In this document: one piece after another, positions 28,377 through 39,690 of the stretch
Position numbering within the stretch: the first letter of the stretch is position 1
Layout of the letters: each line of letters opens with the position of its first letter
Assembly: GCA_025998955.1 (NCBI GenBank)
Contig: AP024676.1
Location: 4,216,001-4,280,000, forward strand
Reading direction: 5' to 3'
Length of the DNA stretch: 64,000 bases
Source: Candidatus Roseilinea sp.
GTDB lineage: Bacteria; Chloroflexota; Anaerolineae; J036; Brachytrichaceae
Notes under the pieces: generated by a model
Told to the model about the DNA's origin: nothing
What the model saw: the letters and a program-made list of their open reading frames with translations, nothing else
Databases searched by the model: none
Position numbers and translations under genes: made by a program

Positions 28377-29661
28377 CTTTACTATCGTAGCACGTTCGCC
28401 GCATCGCCAAGTCCACGAGTAGCCGGGCGCTGCGGTCGTAGGTGAAGTAGTGCCACACCCAGTCGAGGAACACGCTCAGCCGGTTGCGCAGGCCGATCAG
28501 ATAGATCAAGTGCAGGAACAGCCACATCAGCCAGGCGAAGAAGCCGGTGAACTTCCAGCCGTTGGGAAACTGTGCGACGGCAGCGCTGCGGCCGATCGTC
28601 GCCATCGTCCCGGGGTCGCGATAGATGAACGGCTCGGTGGGTTGGCCGCGGATGCGCCGCTGGATTTGCCGGGCGACGTGCTTGCCGCCCTGGAGCGCGG
28701 CCTGGGCCAATTGCGGGTGCGGCGTGCCGTCGGGATTCTTGCCCAGCGCCAGGTCGCCGATCACGAAGGCATCGGGGTGGCCGGGGATGCTCATGTCGGG
28801 GTTGACGACGATCCGGCCGCCGCGGCCCAGCGCGACGCCCAACGCCTGCGCCAGGGGGCTGGCCTTCATGCCGGCTGCCCACACTACCGTGCGCGCCGGA
28901 ATCACCTCGCCGCTTTTGAGATGCACCGCGTCCGCCGTCACGCGGGTCACGGTCTCGTTCAGCCGCACCTCCACGCCGAACCGGCGCAGTGTGTCCAGCG
29001 CGTTTTGCTGCAGCGATGCATCGAACGGCGCCAGCAGGCGATCCATCGCCTCGATTAGGACGACATGTGCGCGGCTGACGTCGAGGCGTGGGAAGTCGCG
29101 GGGCATCAGCCGCTTGAACCACTCAACGATCGCGCCAGCCATCTCCACGCCGGTCGGCCCGCCGCCCACCACCACGACCGTGAGCGCGCCTTGCTCGATC
29201 TGCGCCGGATCGTTGTTCGCGCACTCGAATTGTTTCAGGATATGGCTGCGCAGGGCGATGGCCTCTTCCACGCTCTTCAGCCCGAAGGCATATTGCGCCA
29301 CGCCCTCCACGCCGAAGTCGCTCGTCACCGCGCCGGCCGCCAGCACCAGGTAGTCGAACGGGATCGGCTCGCCGCCGTCAACCCGCAGGCACTTGCCGTC
29401 CCAGTCTACGTCGGTCGCGCGGACCATGCGGAAGTCGAAGTTGCGATAGCCGTGAAACAACCCGCGCACCGACTGGGCGATCTCCTCGGCGTTGAGCGCG
29501 GCCGTCGCCACCTGGTACAGCAGCGGCTGGAAGATGTGATGGTTGCGCGCGTCCACCAGCGTTACCGCGACCGGCGCGCGTCGGAGGTGCTGCGCGACCT
29601 TCAAACCGCCAAAGCCCGCCCCGACGATGACCACGCGGGGCAGGTGAGAGTTGCCTTGCAT
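28351..29661 (-). CDS. ndh: NADH dehydrogenase, type II (NDH-2)
   Basis: This 436-aa single-subunit flavoenzyme oxidises NADH with quinone without pumping protons. FAD binding: RVVIVGAGFGGLKVAQHL. NADH binding: TVVVVGGGPTGVEMAGAI. Quinone-side motifs include FQPLLYQVATAAL and AQAALQGGKHVARQI. Two hydrophobic stretches near residues 370-405 (FFAWLMWLFLHLIYLIGL) could anchor it to the membrane. Confidence 0.93.
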   Translation of the reverse strand: MQGNSHLPRVVIVGAGFGGLKVAQHLRRAPVAVTLVDARNHHIFQPLLYQVATAALNAEEIAQSVRGLFHGYRNFDFRMVRATDVDWDGKCLRVDGGEPIPFDYLVLAAGAVTSDFGVEGVAQYAFGLKSVEEAIALRSHILKQFECANNDPAQIEQGALTVVVVGGGPTGVEMAGAIVEWFKRLMPRDFPRLDVSRAHVVLIEAMDRLLAPFDASLQQNALDTLRRFGVEVRLNETVTRVTADAVHLKSGEVIPARTVVWAAGMKASPLAQALGVALGRGGRIVVNPDMSIPGHPDAFVIGDLALGKNPDGTPHPQLAQAALQGGKHVARQIQRRIRGQPTEPFIYRDPGTMATIGRSAAVAQFPNGWKFTGFFAWLMWLFLHLIYLIGLRNRLSVFLDWVWHYFTYDRSARLLVDLAMRRTCYDSKDDQSERDN

Positions 29662-29723
29662 GCGCGCAGTATAGGTGTCATGTTGAAGAAATCGCTGAAA
29701 GCAACGTCAGGTGACTTGACGAC

Positions 29724-30878
29724 CTATTGACCGATCATCAACTGCCTCACTTCGAACGGATCCACCGAGATGGCGTTGTGGGCGTAGAGGTCAATCGCTC
29801 CGATGTCGGATGAACGCATCTCCAGCGCGCCGCGATCGCCGATGCGCACGATGACCGGAAAGCCCGACCAGTCTTCGTCCCCTACGCCCTCGCCCTCCGG
29901 GGAGAGGGCCGGGGTGAGGGGAAAGGGCGGCGGCATGAGCACGCCGACGTCGAAGGCGCGCATGTCCGTGCGCTCGATCAGCGCGCGCAGCACGTCGTGC
30001 AGCGCATCGGCCAGGTCGTCGTCGAGCGCGTGGCCGTAGATCCAGGTGTCCTTGGGCCGATTGGCCGCCAAATAGACGAAGCCGCGCAGCCGGCCGGCAC
30101 ACAGGCCCAGCCCCACATCGTCGTGCGCGGCCAACAGATCGTCGAAGTAATTCGCGCCGTGCCGGGCGCGGTAGGCCAGCGCGGCGCGGCGCAGCATCTC
30201 CACCTTGGCGTAATGCATGCCGCGCCCGAGCCCCATCTGCGCGTGCGCATGGGGGATCGAAGCGCCGCCCTTCGGCCCGCCGTTCCACATCCACACCAAG
30301 TAGCGCGCCTGCGGGTCGTGATCGTGCGCGCGCCGCGCCCACTCCAGCGACGTACGGAAGTAATCGCGCAAGTGCGCGCGGGTGAAGGCCAGCGGGTCCG
30401 GCTCGTCGAAGATCAACACGGCGCACTGCCCCTCCCAGCGTGCCACGTTGCTGGCCGTGATGCAGTATTCGCCGCGCACCCGGCCGAAGACGTCCTCAGT
30501 CGTCGCGCGCAGCGGATCGGCGAAGGCATCTTCGATGGGTGATTCACGGTTTACGTTTTGCGTTTTGTGTCCGGTGTCCCACGTCTTGCGTCTCGCGTCT
30601 TGTGTCTCGCGTTCATCGTCGTAGAGGGTCACCGGCCGCCAGCGGCGCAGCGGGTTGAACAGCGCGCCGTCGAAGGTGACGAGGTTGGTGACGCGTATCA
30701 CTTCCTGGCGCTCCACGGCGGCGACCGAACCGAACTGCGCCTCGACCCACGGGCGCATTGCGTCGGGGACGCGGCATTCGCCGGCGACGCGATCCACGCG
30801 GAAGATGCGCTCGAAGCGCGCCCGGCGCTCGGCGGGCAGCGCAGCGATCAACTCTGGAAGGTCAACGATGGTGGGCAT
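29724..30878 (-). CDS. GalT-like / HIT-superfamily nucleotidyltransferase with two repeat insertions
   Basis: This 384-aa protein carries the GalT-type catalytic motif GGASIPHAHAQMGLG (His-Pro-His-like nucleotidyl site) and NPLRRWRPVTLY near the N-terminus. It may transfer nucleotides to or from sugar phosphates; the substrate is unknown. Two inserts interrupt conserved regions. RETQDARRKTWDTGHKTQN is encoded by TCTTGCG-type heptamers (30541-30615). FPLTPALSPEGEG (29887-29921) is encoded by a palindromic repeat seen in many bacterial genomes. Both keep the frame open. The ATG at 30876-30878 is chosen over 30920. Confidence 0.75.
   Translation of the reverse strand: MPTIVDLPELIAALPAERRARFERIFRVDRVAGECRVPDAMRPWVEAQFGSVAAVERQEVIRVTNLVTFDGALFNPLRRWRPVTLYDDERETQDARRKTWDTGHKTQNVNRESPIEDAFADPLRATTEDVFGRVRGEYCITASNVARWEGQCAVLIFDEPDPLAFTRAHLRDYFRTSLEWARRAHDHDPQARYLVWMWNGGPKGGASIPHAHAQMGLGRGMHYAKVEMLRRAALAYRARHGANYFDDLLAAHDDVGLGLCAGRLRGFVYLAANRPKDTWIYGHALDDDLADALHDVLRALIERTDMRAFDVGVLMPPPFPLTPALSPEGEGVGDEDWSGFPVIVRIGDRGALEMRSSDIGAIDLYAHNAISVDPFEVRQLMIGQ
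29887..29921. repeat. Dispersed palindromic repeat inside the GalT-like gene
   Basis: CCCTCGCCCTCCGGGGAGAG with GGCCGGGGTGAGGGG is an imperfect palindrome. It encodes PLTPALSPEGEG, a peptide commonly produced where this repeat lands in reading frames. Confidence 0.75.
30541..30615. repeat. Heptamer array inside the GalT-like gene
   Basis: Seven-base steps: GTTTTGC, GTTTTGT, GTCCGGT, GTCCCAC, GTCTTGC, GTCTCGC, GTCTTGT, GTCTCGC. The units are those of the tyrA and MoxR/VWA arrays. It encodes the hydrophilic insert before SPIEDAFADPL. Confidence 0.88.
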
Positions 30879-30956
30879 GGGCTTCAATGTTACTCGTCCG
30901 TGAGACGACGATTGACTCAAATGACATTGCGCAGATCAACGAGCCAAGCGTGATTC

Positions 30957-30989
30957 AGCGCCCAACGCGCTCCGAGTGCGTTGGGCGCT
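30957..30989. promoter_or_regulatory. 12-bp palindrome in the divergent galT-like/eno region
   Basis: AGCGCCCAACGC and GCGTTGGGCGCT are perfectly complementary around a 9-nt spacer. No T-run follows on either strand, so it is not an obvious terminator. It lies between two divergent genes and just before a TAAAAT -10-like box (31013-31018), so an operator or leader hairpin is possible. Confidence 0.55.
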
Positions 30990-31015
30990 GTGCGTGACAT
31001 CTCGCAAGACGCTAA

Positions 31016-32359
<1,344 letters not shown>

Positions 32360-32366
32360 GTTGATC

Positions 32367-32428
32367 CACGCAGGGCACGAAGTGACACGAAGGAGAGACC
32401 CTCTTCGCCATGCTTCGTCTCCTGCGTG
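32367..32428 (+). terminator. Branched hairpin after eno
   Basis: CACGCAGG (32367-32374) pairs with CCTGCGTG (32421-32428). Inside, ACGAAG pairs with CTTCGT and AGAG with CTCT. It also contains two copies of CACGAAG, a common intergenic repeat. There is no T-run; it may terminate eno or be a repeat remnant. Confidence 0.4.
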
Positions 32429-32450
32429 AATCAGATGATGAGGAGGCATG

Positions 32451-32891
32451 ATGAACGTGAGTCGTTTGATTGCACTATGCATGTTGGCGATTGCGCTGGT
32501 TGCGTGTGGCGCGAGCGATGGGCCGCCGCCGATTGCGACGATCAGCCCGCACATCACCACGCTGAGCGAGCCGTCGGTCGAGGTGGAATCGCAGTCTCGG
32601 GTGAGCGGGCCGATCACGTTCATAGACTTCTACGCCGAGTGGTGCACGGTGTGCAAGCAAACCACACCGCTCGTTCAACGGCTGCGCGAAGAGTTCAAGG
32701 ACGAGGTGATCTTCGTGTCGTATGACGTGGACGCGCCGGCCAGCCGCGACATCGTGCGGCAGTATCGTGTCGCCGGCGTGCCGACCTTCATCATCTTGGA
32801 TGGCAAGCAGGAAGTGATCAGCCGCTTCAGCGGTGGCTTTGGCTACGCTGATATGAAGCAAAAACTGGAGCGCTACACGCGCAAAGACTGA
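32451..32891 (+). CDS. Thioredoxin-like lipoprotein
   Basis: A 146-aa exported thioredoxin-fold protein. The signal NVSRLIALCMLAIALVAC ends in a lipobox Cys. The fold starts at ITFIDFYAEWCTVCKQTTPL, with active site WCTVC rather than WCGPC, and continues to VAGVPTFIILDGKQ with the cis-Pro. It probably handles disulfides outside the membrane. ATG 32451 suits the AGGAGG at 32441-32446 better than the ATG one codon earlier. Confidence 0.92.
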   Translation: MNVSRLIALCMLAIALVACGASDGPPPIATISPHITTLSEPSVEVESQSRVSGPITFIDFYAEWCTVCKQTTPLVQRLREEFKDEVIFVSYDVDAPASRDIVRQYRVAGVPTFIILDGKQEVISRFSGGFGYADMKQKLERYTRKD

Positions 32892-32980
32892 CCGGGAGGC
32901 TGGGACGACTCCTACTTCTCGCCTTCCGACTTTCTGCTTGCTGAACCGACATCCATCGGCAACACCGGATCAAGGAACGC

Positions 32981-34117
32981 ATGCGACCTTCGCGACGCAC
33001 GCTGATCAAACTCGGCTCGCTCGGCTTGCTGCGCGCGTTGCTGCCCCCGCTGCCGCCGGTGGACTTCTACACCGACGGCGAGCCGGCGCGACCGGTCACG
33101 CGCCGGCCGGCGATCGCCTTCGCGCGCTCGCTGCAATTCGGTGCCCTCATCCGTAGTGAACCGAACCTGCGCGCCCCACAGGTGGGCGTGCTCCGGCGCG
33201 ACGACGTGCTGCCGATCTATGCCGAAGTACAGACCGAATCCGGCCCGCCGCACAACAAGCTGTGGTATGAGGTCGAAGGTGGCTATCTGCATTCGGCATC
33301 GGCGCACCCGGTGCGCTGGCAGTTGAACCAGCCGGTGAACGACGCCGGCGCGCACGGCTTCTGGGCCGAGGTGACCGTGCCGTTCGTGGATTCGCGCGTC
33401 GCGCCGTCGGTGAAGGCCGCGCCGACGAAATACCGCTACTACGGTGGCACGGTTTACAAGGTCATCCAGGTCGTCAAGTCGCCGGACACGCCCGAAGACG
33501 TTCGGGCGCGACCGTTGCCGTTCAGCGGCAGCACCGCGTGGTGGTATCGGATCGAGGACGAGAGCTTCCCCGGGCTGTATTTCGTGCCGGCGTCGCACCT
33601 GCGACCCGTTGCGCAGGCGGAGTTCGCGCCGATTTCGCCGGACGTAGACCCGCGCGAGAAGCGGATCGTCGTGAAGCTGCGCGAGCAACGACTCTACGCC
33701 TACGAAGGCAAGCGCGAGGTGTTCACTTGCCGCATTGCCTCGGGCACTTACTTCAAAGATGCCGAGACCGGCGAGCTGAAGGACTACACCACCACGCCCG
33801 GCGTGTGGTATGTCTTCCACAAGACGCCCACCCAGCACATGTACGGCGGCGCAGTCGGCGACGACGAGTCGTTCGACCTGCCCGGCATTCCTTGGGTGAG
33901 TTACTTCACCCGAAGCGGTATAGCCGTCCACGGCACCTACTGGCACAACGATTACGGCGTGCCGCGCAGCCACGGTTGCGTCAATGTGCGCTCGGAAGAC
34001 GCGAAGTGGGTCTGGCGCTGGACGCTGCCGCCGAACGACTACAAGGAGCGCTACGCCACGCTGCCGGTCAAGGAACGCCAGAACCCGGCGCGCGGCACGA
34101 CAGTGATCGTCGAATGA
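32981..34117 (+). CDS. L,D-transpeptidase (YkuD domain), exported
   Basis: This 378-aa protein has a twin-arginine-like signal (MRPSRRTLIKLGSLGLLRAL), two SH3-like regions and a C-terminal YkuD domain. The catalytic motif is GIAVHGTYWHNDYGVPRSHG followed by CVNVRSEDAKWVW, with the nucleophilic Cys. It forms 3-3 cross-links or attaches proteins to peptidoglycan. It ends 3 bp before the uxuA-like gene. Confidence 0.92.
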   Translation: MRPSRRTLIKLGSLGLLRALLPPLPPVDFYTDGEPARPVTRRPAIAFARSLQFGALIRSEPNLRAPQVGVLRRDDVLPIYAEVQTESGPPHNKLWYEVEGGYLHSASAHPVRWQLNQPVNDAGAHGFWAEVTVPFVDSRVAPSVKAAPTKYRYYGGTVYKVIQVVKSPDTPEDVRARPLPFSGSTAWWYRIEDESFPGLYFVPASHLRPVAQAEFAPISPDVDPREKRIVVKLREQRLYAYEGKREVFTCRIASGTYFKDAETGELKDYTTTPGVWYVFHKTPTQHMYGGAVGDDESFDLPGIPWVSYFTRSGIAVHGTYWHNDYGVPRSHGCVNVRSEDAKWVWRWTLPPNDYKERYATLPVKERQNPARGTTVIVE

Positions 34118-34120
34118 GCC

Positions 34121-35134
34121 ATGATTGACATTACCCAACTTCCCATGCGCGTCGCCATCGGCCAGGTAAACGAGCTGAGCGACGAGTTCCTCGACTTCGC
34201 CCGGCAGATGGGGCTGCAGGACGTGCAGATGAACCTCTACAGCCTGCCGCCGGGCATGAAGGACACCGGCCGGCTAGAGTTTCAGGATCTGCTGCGGCTG
34301 CGCAGCCGGGCCGAGGATCGCGGCCTGCGCCTAATCGCCATCGAGAACGTGCCGATTCACTTCTACGACAAGATCATGCTGGGCAAAGAAGGCCGCGAGC
34401 GCCAGCTCGAGAACATGCAGGAGACGATCCGCAACCTGGGACGAGCCGGCATCCCCATCTTCGGCTATCACTTCATCGCCACCGGCGTGTGGCGCACCGG
34501 CTGGGATACCCCCATCCGCGGCGGCGCGATCAGCAACGGTTTCAAGTTGGCCATGGCGCAGCGCGCGCCGCTGTCCTTCGACCGCGAGTACCACGAGGAC
34601 GAGATGTGGGCGAATTACCACTGGTACATGGAGCGCATCCTGCCGGTAGCCGAGGAATACAACGTGCGTATGGCGCTGCACCCCGACGATCCGCCGGTGC
34701 CTACTCTGGGCGGCGTGCCGCGCTTGTTCCGCAACTTCGAAAACTTCAAGCGCGCGATGGAAGCGCATCCCAGCCCGATGCACGGCCTGGACTACTGCCA
34801 CGGCTGCTGGAGCGAGATGCGCGGCGGCGCCGGCGTGCTGGAGAGCATCGAGTACTTCGGCCGGCAGGGGCGCATCTTTTACGTGCACTTCCGCGACGTG
34901 AAAGGCGGGTGCGATGATTTCACCGAGTGCTTCCTCGGCGAAGGCAATAGCGACATTTTCAAGGTGATGCTGACGCTCAAGCGCGTTGGCTTCAACGGCT
35001 TCATGATTGACGACCACGTGCCTGCCCTGGTGAACGATTCGCCGTGGCGACACCGCGGTCACGCCTTCGCCACCGGCTATATGCTCGGCCTGCTACAAGC
35101 CGTCAATGCGATCGCCGAAGGCGCAGCGACCTGA
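34121..35134 (+). CDS. uxuA: Mannonate dehydratase-like protein
   Basis: The 337-aa TIM-barrel protein resembles UxuA, which dehydrates D-mannonate to 2-keto-3-deoxygluconate. Typical motifs are RMALHPDDPPVPTLGGVPRL, MHGLDYCHGCWSEM, FYVHFRDVKG and FMIDDHVPAL, which contain the metal ligands. No other hexuronate genes are nearby, so the true substrate could differ. It is tightly linked to the upstream L,D-transpeptidase gene. Confidence 0.82.
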   Translation: MIDITQLPMRVAIGQVNELSDEFLDFARQMGLQDVQMNLYSLPPGMKDTGRLEFQDLLRLRSRAEDRGLRLIAIENVPIHFYDKIMLGKEGRERQLENMQETIRNLGRAGIPIFGYHFIATGVWRTGWDTPIRGGAISNGFKLAMAQRAPLSFDREYHEDEMWANYHWYMERILPVAEEYNVRMALHPDDPPVPTLGGVPRLFRNFENFKRAMEAHPSPMHGLDYCHGCWSEMRGGAGVLESIEYFGRQGRIFYVHFRDVKGGCDDFTECFLGEGNSDIFKVMLTLKRVGFNGFMIDDHVPALVNDSPWRHRGHAFATGYMLGLLQAVNAIAEGAAT

Positions 35135-35164
35135 CTGCGCTCATGAAGCCCTAACTCATCATCT

Positions 35165-36205
35165 ATGATCCAACAAGCCATCGCCAAGCTGTTCACCCAT
35201 ACCTCCCTCACCGCCGAAGAGGCGGAAGAGACGATGAACGAGATCATGCGCGGCGCGGCCACGCCAGCGCAGATCGGCGCCTATCTAGCCGCGCTGCACA
35301 TGAAGGGCGAGTCCGCCGACGAGATCGTGGGCAGCATGCGCGCGCTGCGGGCGCACATGGCGCGCATCCCCACCCACCAGCCGAAACTGATTGACGTGGT
35401 CGGCACCGGCGGTGACCGCTCCAACACCTTCAACATCAGCACGACGACGGCGTTCGTGGTGGCCGGGGCGGGCGTGCCGGTAGCCAAGCATGGCAACCGC
35501 GCCGCGTCCTCGCAGAGCGGCAGTGCCGACGTGCTCAGCGCCCTGGGTGTAAAAGTAGATCTGACGCCGGAGCAAGTCGGGCGCTGTATTGACGAGATCG
35601 GCATCGGCTTTGCCTTCGCGCCGGTGCACCACCCAGCGATGAAGAACGTGGCCGGCCCGCGCCGCGAGATCGGCCAGCGCACCATCTTCAACATCATCGG
35701 CCCGCCCAGCAACCCGGCCTTTGCCCGCCATCACCTGCTGGGCGTGTGGGATCGGCGCTACGTGAGGGTGATGGCCGATGTGCTGGTGCAACTGGAGGAC
35801 GAACATGCCCTGGTCGTCAGCGGCTCGTCGCCGCAGGTGGCCGGCATTGACGAACTCACCACCGTCGGGCCGAACACGGTCGCCGAGGTGCGCCATGGGC
35901 AGGTGACCGAATATCAGCTCGACGCGCTGGACTATGGCTTCAGGCCGGCGACGCTGGATGACCTGGGCGGCGGCTCGCCGGACTTCAATGCGGCGATCAC
36001 ACGCGCCATCCTCGCCGGCGAGGACATACAAGCGCGCTGCGATGTAGTGTTGCTGAACGCCGGGGCCGCGCTCTACGCCGCCGATGCCGCGTCGGACATC
36101 GCGACCGGCATCGAGATGGCGCGCGAGAGCATCCGCAGTGGCGCGGCCCTGAAGAAGCTGGAGGCGCTAATCGAGTTGAGTCGGAAGCTGGGGGAAGGCG
36201 GATAG
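35165..36205 (+). CDS. trpD: Anthranilate phosphoribosyltransferase
   Basis: TrpD couples anthranilate to PRPP, the second tryptophan-specific step. The 346-aa protein shows DVVGTGGDRSNTFNISTTTA, KHGNRAASSQSGSADVLSAL and GPPSNPA. The rest of the trp operon is not here, so trpD is separated from trpE/C/A/B and from the attenuated shikimate operon. No leader peptide or terminator is visible upstream. Confidence 0.95.
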   Translation: MIQQAIAKLFTHTSLTAEEAEETMNEIMRGAATPAQIGAYLAALHMKGESADEIVGSMRALRAHMARIPTHQPKLIDVVGTGGDRSNTFNISTTTAFVVAGAGVPVAKHGNRAASSQSGSADVLSALGVKVDLTPEQVGRCIDEIGIGFAFAPVHHPAMKNVAGPRREIGQRTIFNIIGPPSNPAFARHHLLGVWDRRYVRVMADVLVQLEDEHALVVSGSSPQVAGIDELTTVGPNTVAEVRHGQVTEYQLDALDYGFRPATLDDLGGGSPDFNAAITRAILAGEDIQARCDVVLLNAGAALYAADAASDIATGIEMARESIRSGAALKKLEALIELSRKLGEGG

Positions 36206-36223
36206 GCTGCCGGCTCGCCGAGA

Positions 36224-38155
36224 TCAATCTTGTAACGGCGCGCGCGTCACGCGCCGCCGGTCGAGCTGCGCCTTGACGCGCACCGGCAAGCCGTAGAGCT
36301 TGACGAAGCCGTCGGCGTCGTCGTGGTCATAGGTCGCGTCGGTGTTGAAGGTAGCCAGGTCCTCGCGATAGAGCGAATAGGCCGCGCGGCGTTGCACGAC
36401 CATGGCGTTGCCCTTGAACAGCTTGACACGCACGCTGCCGGTCACGTCGCGCTGGGTCACCGTGACGAAGGCCTGCAGCGCGTCGCGCAGCGGGGTGAAC
36501 CATTGGCCGTTGTAGACCAGTTCGGCATACCTCAGCGCCACGATCTGCTTGAAGTGCATGGTCTCGCGGTCGAGCGTGATTTCTTCCAGGCCTTGGTGAG
36601 CGACGCGCAAGATGGTGCCGCCGGGCGCCTCGTCCAGCCGGCGCGACTTCATGCCGATCAGCCGGTTCTCCACGATGTCGGCGCGACCGATCCCGTGGAG
36701 CGCGCCGAGCTCGTTCAGCCGCTCGATGAGCGCTGCTCCGCCCAACGCCACGCCGTTGAGGCGCTTGGGCATGCCGTTGACGAATTCGATCTCGACGTAT
36801 TCCGGCTGATCGGGCGTCTCCTCGATGGCGTTCGTCCACTCCCACAGGTGCTCTTCCGGCTCGTACTCCAGATCCTCCAGCCGGCCGCCTTCGTGGTTGA
36901 AGTGCCACAGGTTCTCGTCCATCGTATACACGCCCTTCTCGTATTCGCCCAGCGGCACGCCGCGCGATCGTGCATACTCATAGACCTCCTGCCGGCCGTC
37001 GAACTCCCACTCGCGCCAGGGGGCGATCACGCGCAGCTTGGGGTTCATGGCCATGTAGGTCAGCTCGAAGCGTACCTGATCGTTGCCCTTGCCGGTTGCC
37101 CCGTGCGCCACGGCGTCCGCCCCTTCTTCCTCGGCCACATCCACCTGGTGCTTGGCGATGAGCGGGCGCGAGATGGAGGAGCCGAGCAGATATTTGTTCT
37201 CGTAGATCGCGCCGCTTTGGATCAGCGGGAAGAGGTATTCGTTGGCGAATTCTTCGCGCAGATCCTTGATGATGACCTTGCTCGCGCCGGTGCGGAGCGC
37301 TTTCTGTCGGATGGCCTCGAAGTCTTCGCGCTGGCCGATATCGGCGACGAAGCAGATCACCTCGCAGCCGTAGTTTTCGATCAGCCACGGCACAATCGCC
37401 GATGAATCGAGGCCGCCGTTGTAGGCGAGCACGACCTTGTGCACGTCGCGCTTGGGCGTGGCCGGACTGTGCGAGCGGTGTGCCTTCACCTCTTCGGCTA
37501 GGCGGGTGACCGTCTCGAGCGGGATGAGGTTCTCGCGGCTGACGGCGCGGCGGGCAATGCGTCCGGCCTGAATTGCCTGCAACACGCGCTCGCGATCTTC
37601 GGGCGTGATGCGAATGGCAGCGGACTCACTCTGCTGCAACGACATCGTCACGGCCACTTCATCGCAGTTCTCCAGCATTGGGCAGGCGACGCAGTCGTTC
37701 CACACCTTCTCGGGGAAGAACTCCTTAGGCGCCACGGTGAAGCCGCACTTCTCGAAGAACCCGACGGCGCGCGTGAGTGCGAAGATGGTGCCGAACTGTC
37801 GCCGGCGCGCCTCTTCCACCAGCGCCGCGACGAGCCGCTGGCCGATGCCGGCGCCGCGCATGTTCTCATCCACCGCCAGCGAGCGCAGCTCGACCAGCGT
37901 GGTGTTCATCGGCAAGAGCGAGCCACATCCAACGATCTGGGGGCCGGGCGTCTGGGATCGGGGGGCAGGGTGTTCCTGACTGATCCCTGATCCCTGATCC
38001 CCAATCCCTGACTCTGCGACGAGGAAGTTGCCGATGTGCGTGCGCACGCTGGCCTCGCCGCGCGGCAACAAGCCGCCTTTGCGCGCGTTCTGCGCGATGA
38101 GCATGACGATGGCCGGCACATCGTCGAGCGTCGCGGGTCGAATGGTGATCGTCAC
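36224..38155 (-). CDS. argG: N-acetylglutamate synthase (GNAT) - argininosuccinate synthase fusion
   Basis: This 643-aa protein joins two arginine enzymes. Residues about 1-170 form a short ArgA-type GNAT domain: ITIRPATLDDVPAIVMLI, NMRGAGIGQRLVAALVEEAR, FALTRAVGFFEKCGF and WNDCVACPMLENCDE. After a 60-residue helical linker, residues about 240-643 form short-type argininosuccinate synthase with VVLAYNGGLDSSAIVPWL, FVADIGQREDF, LLGSSISRPLIAKHQ, AHGATGKGNDQVRFEL and YTMDENLWHF. The P-loop has Asn where Ser is usual. A heptamer repeat (37977-38014) inserts about 25 residues into the GNAT domain. The GTG at 38155 overlaps a vapC relic stop; a start at 38236 is possible. Confidence 0.9.
   Translation of the reverse strand: MTITIRPATLDDVPAIVMLIAQNARKGGLLPRGEASVRTHIGNFLVAESGIGDQGSGISQEHPAPRSQTPGPQIVGCGSLLPMNTTLVELRSLAVDENMRGAGIGQRLVAALVEEARRRQFGTIFALTRAVGFFEKCGFTVAPKEFFPEKVWNDCVACPMLENCDEVAVTMSLQQSESAAIRITPEDRERVLQAIQAGRIARRAVSRENLIPLETVTRLAEEVKAHRSHSPATPKRDVHKVVLAYNGGLDSSAIVPWLIENYGCEVICFVADIGQREDFEAIRQKALRTGASKVIIKDLREEFANEYLFPLIQSGAIYENKYLLGSSISRPLIAKHQVDVAEEEGADAVAHGATGKGNDQVRFELTYMAMNPKLRVIAPWREWEFDGRQEVYEYARSRGVPLGEYEKGVYTMDENLWHFNHEGGRLEDLEYEPEEHLWEWTNAIEETPDQPEYVEIEFVNGMPKRLNGVALGGAALIERLNELGALHGIGRADIVENRLIGMKSRRLDEAPGGTILRVAHQGLEEITLDRETMHFKQIVALRYAELVYNGQWFTPLRDALQAFVTVTQRDVTGSVRVKLFKGNAMVVQRRAAYSLYREDLATFNTDATYDHDDADGFVKLYGLPVRVKAQLDRRRVTRAPLQD
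37977..38014. repeat. Heptamer array TGATCCC inside the GNAT-argG gene
   Basis: TGATCCC, TGATCCC, TGATCCC, CAATCCC, TGACTCT occur in phase. On the coding strand this gives the ESGIGDQGSGISQ insert, between two beta-strands of the acetyltransferase domain. Confidence 0.92.
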
Positions 38156-38249
38156 GGCTGTTTCGTCCAATTTTCGATCTTCAGCCCGGCAAAGCCGGCG
38201 AAGTCGGCGGTATTCGTCGTCACATAAAACGGCCATATTCTAGCCCCAT

Positions 38250-38250
<1 letters not shown>
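38154..38250 (-). pseudogene. C-terminal relic of a VapC-like PIN toxin
   Basis: On the minus strand a frame just after the argG stop reads ARIWPFYVTTNTADFAGFAG then LKIENWTKQP and a TGA that overlaps the downstream GTG. The TTNTADFAGFAGLKIENW pattern matches the last strand and helix of PIN-domain VapC toxins. There is no start and no N-terminal two-thirds, so it is a remnant. Confidence 0.5.
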
Positions 38251-39662
<1,412 letters not shown>

Positions 39663-39690
39663 TCAATAAACCTTTCAAGCGATAGGTGTG

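Noticed and set aside
26988-28445. 485-codon plus-strand frame opposite rtcB
   Set aside because: rtcB on the minus strand has all catalytic motifs; the other frame is His/Arg/Ala-rich noise.
35135-35164. Attenuator before trpD
   Set aside because: Only 30 bp separate it from the preceding gene and neither a Trp-rich short frame nor a hairpin is present.
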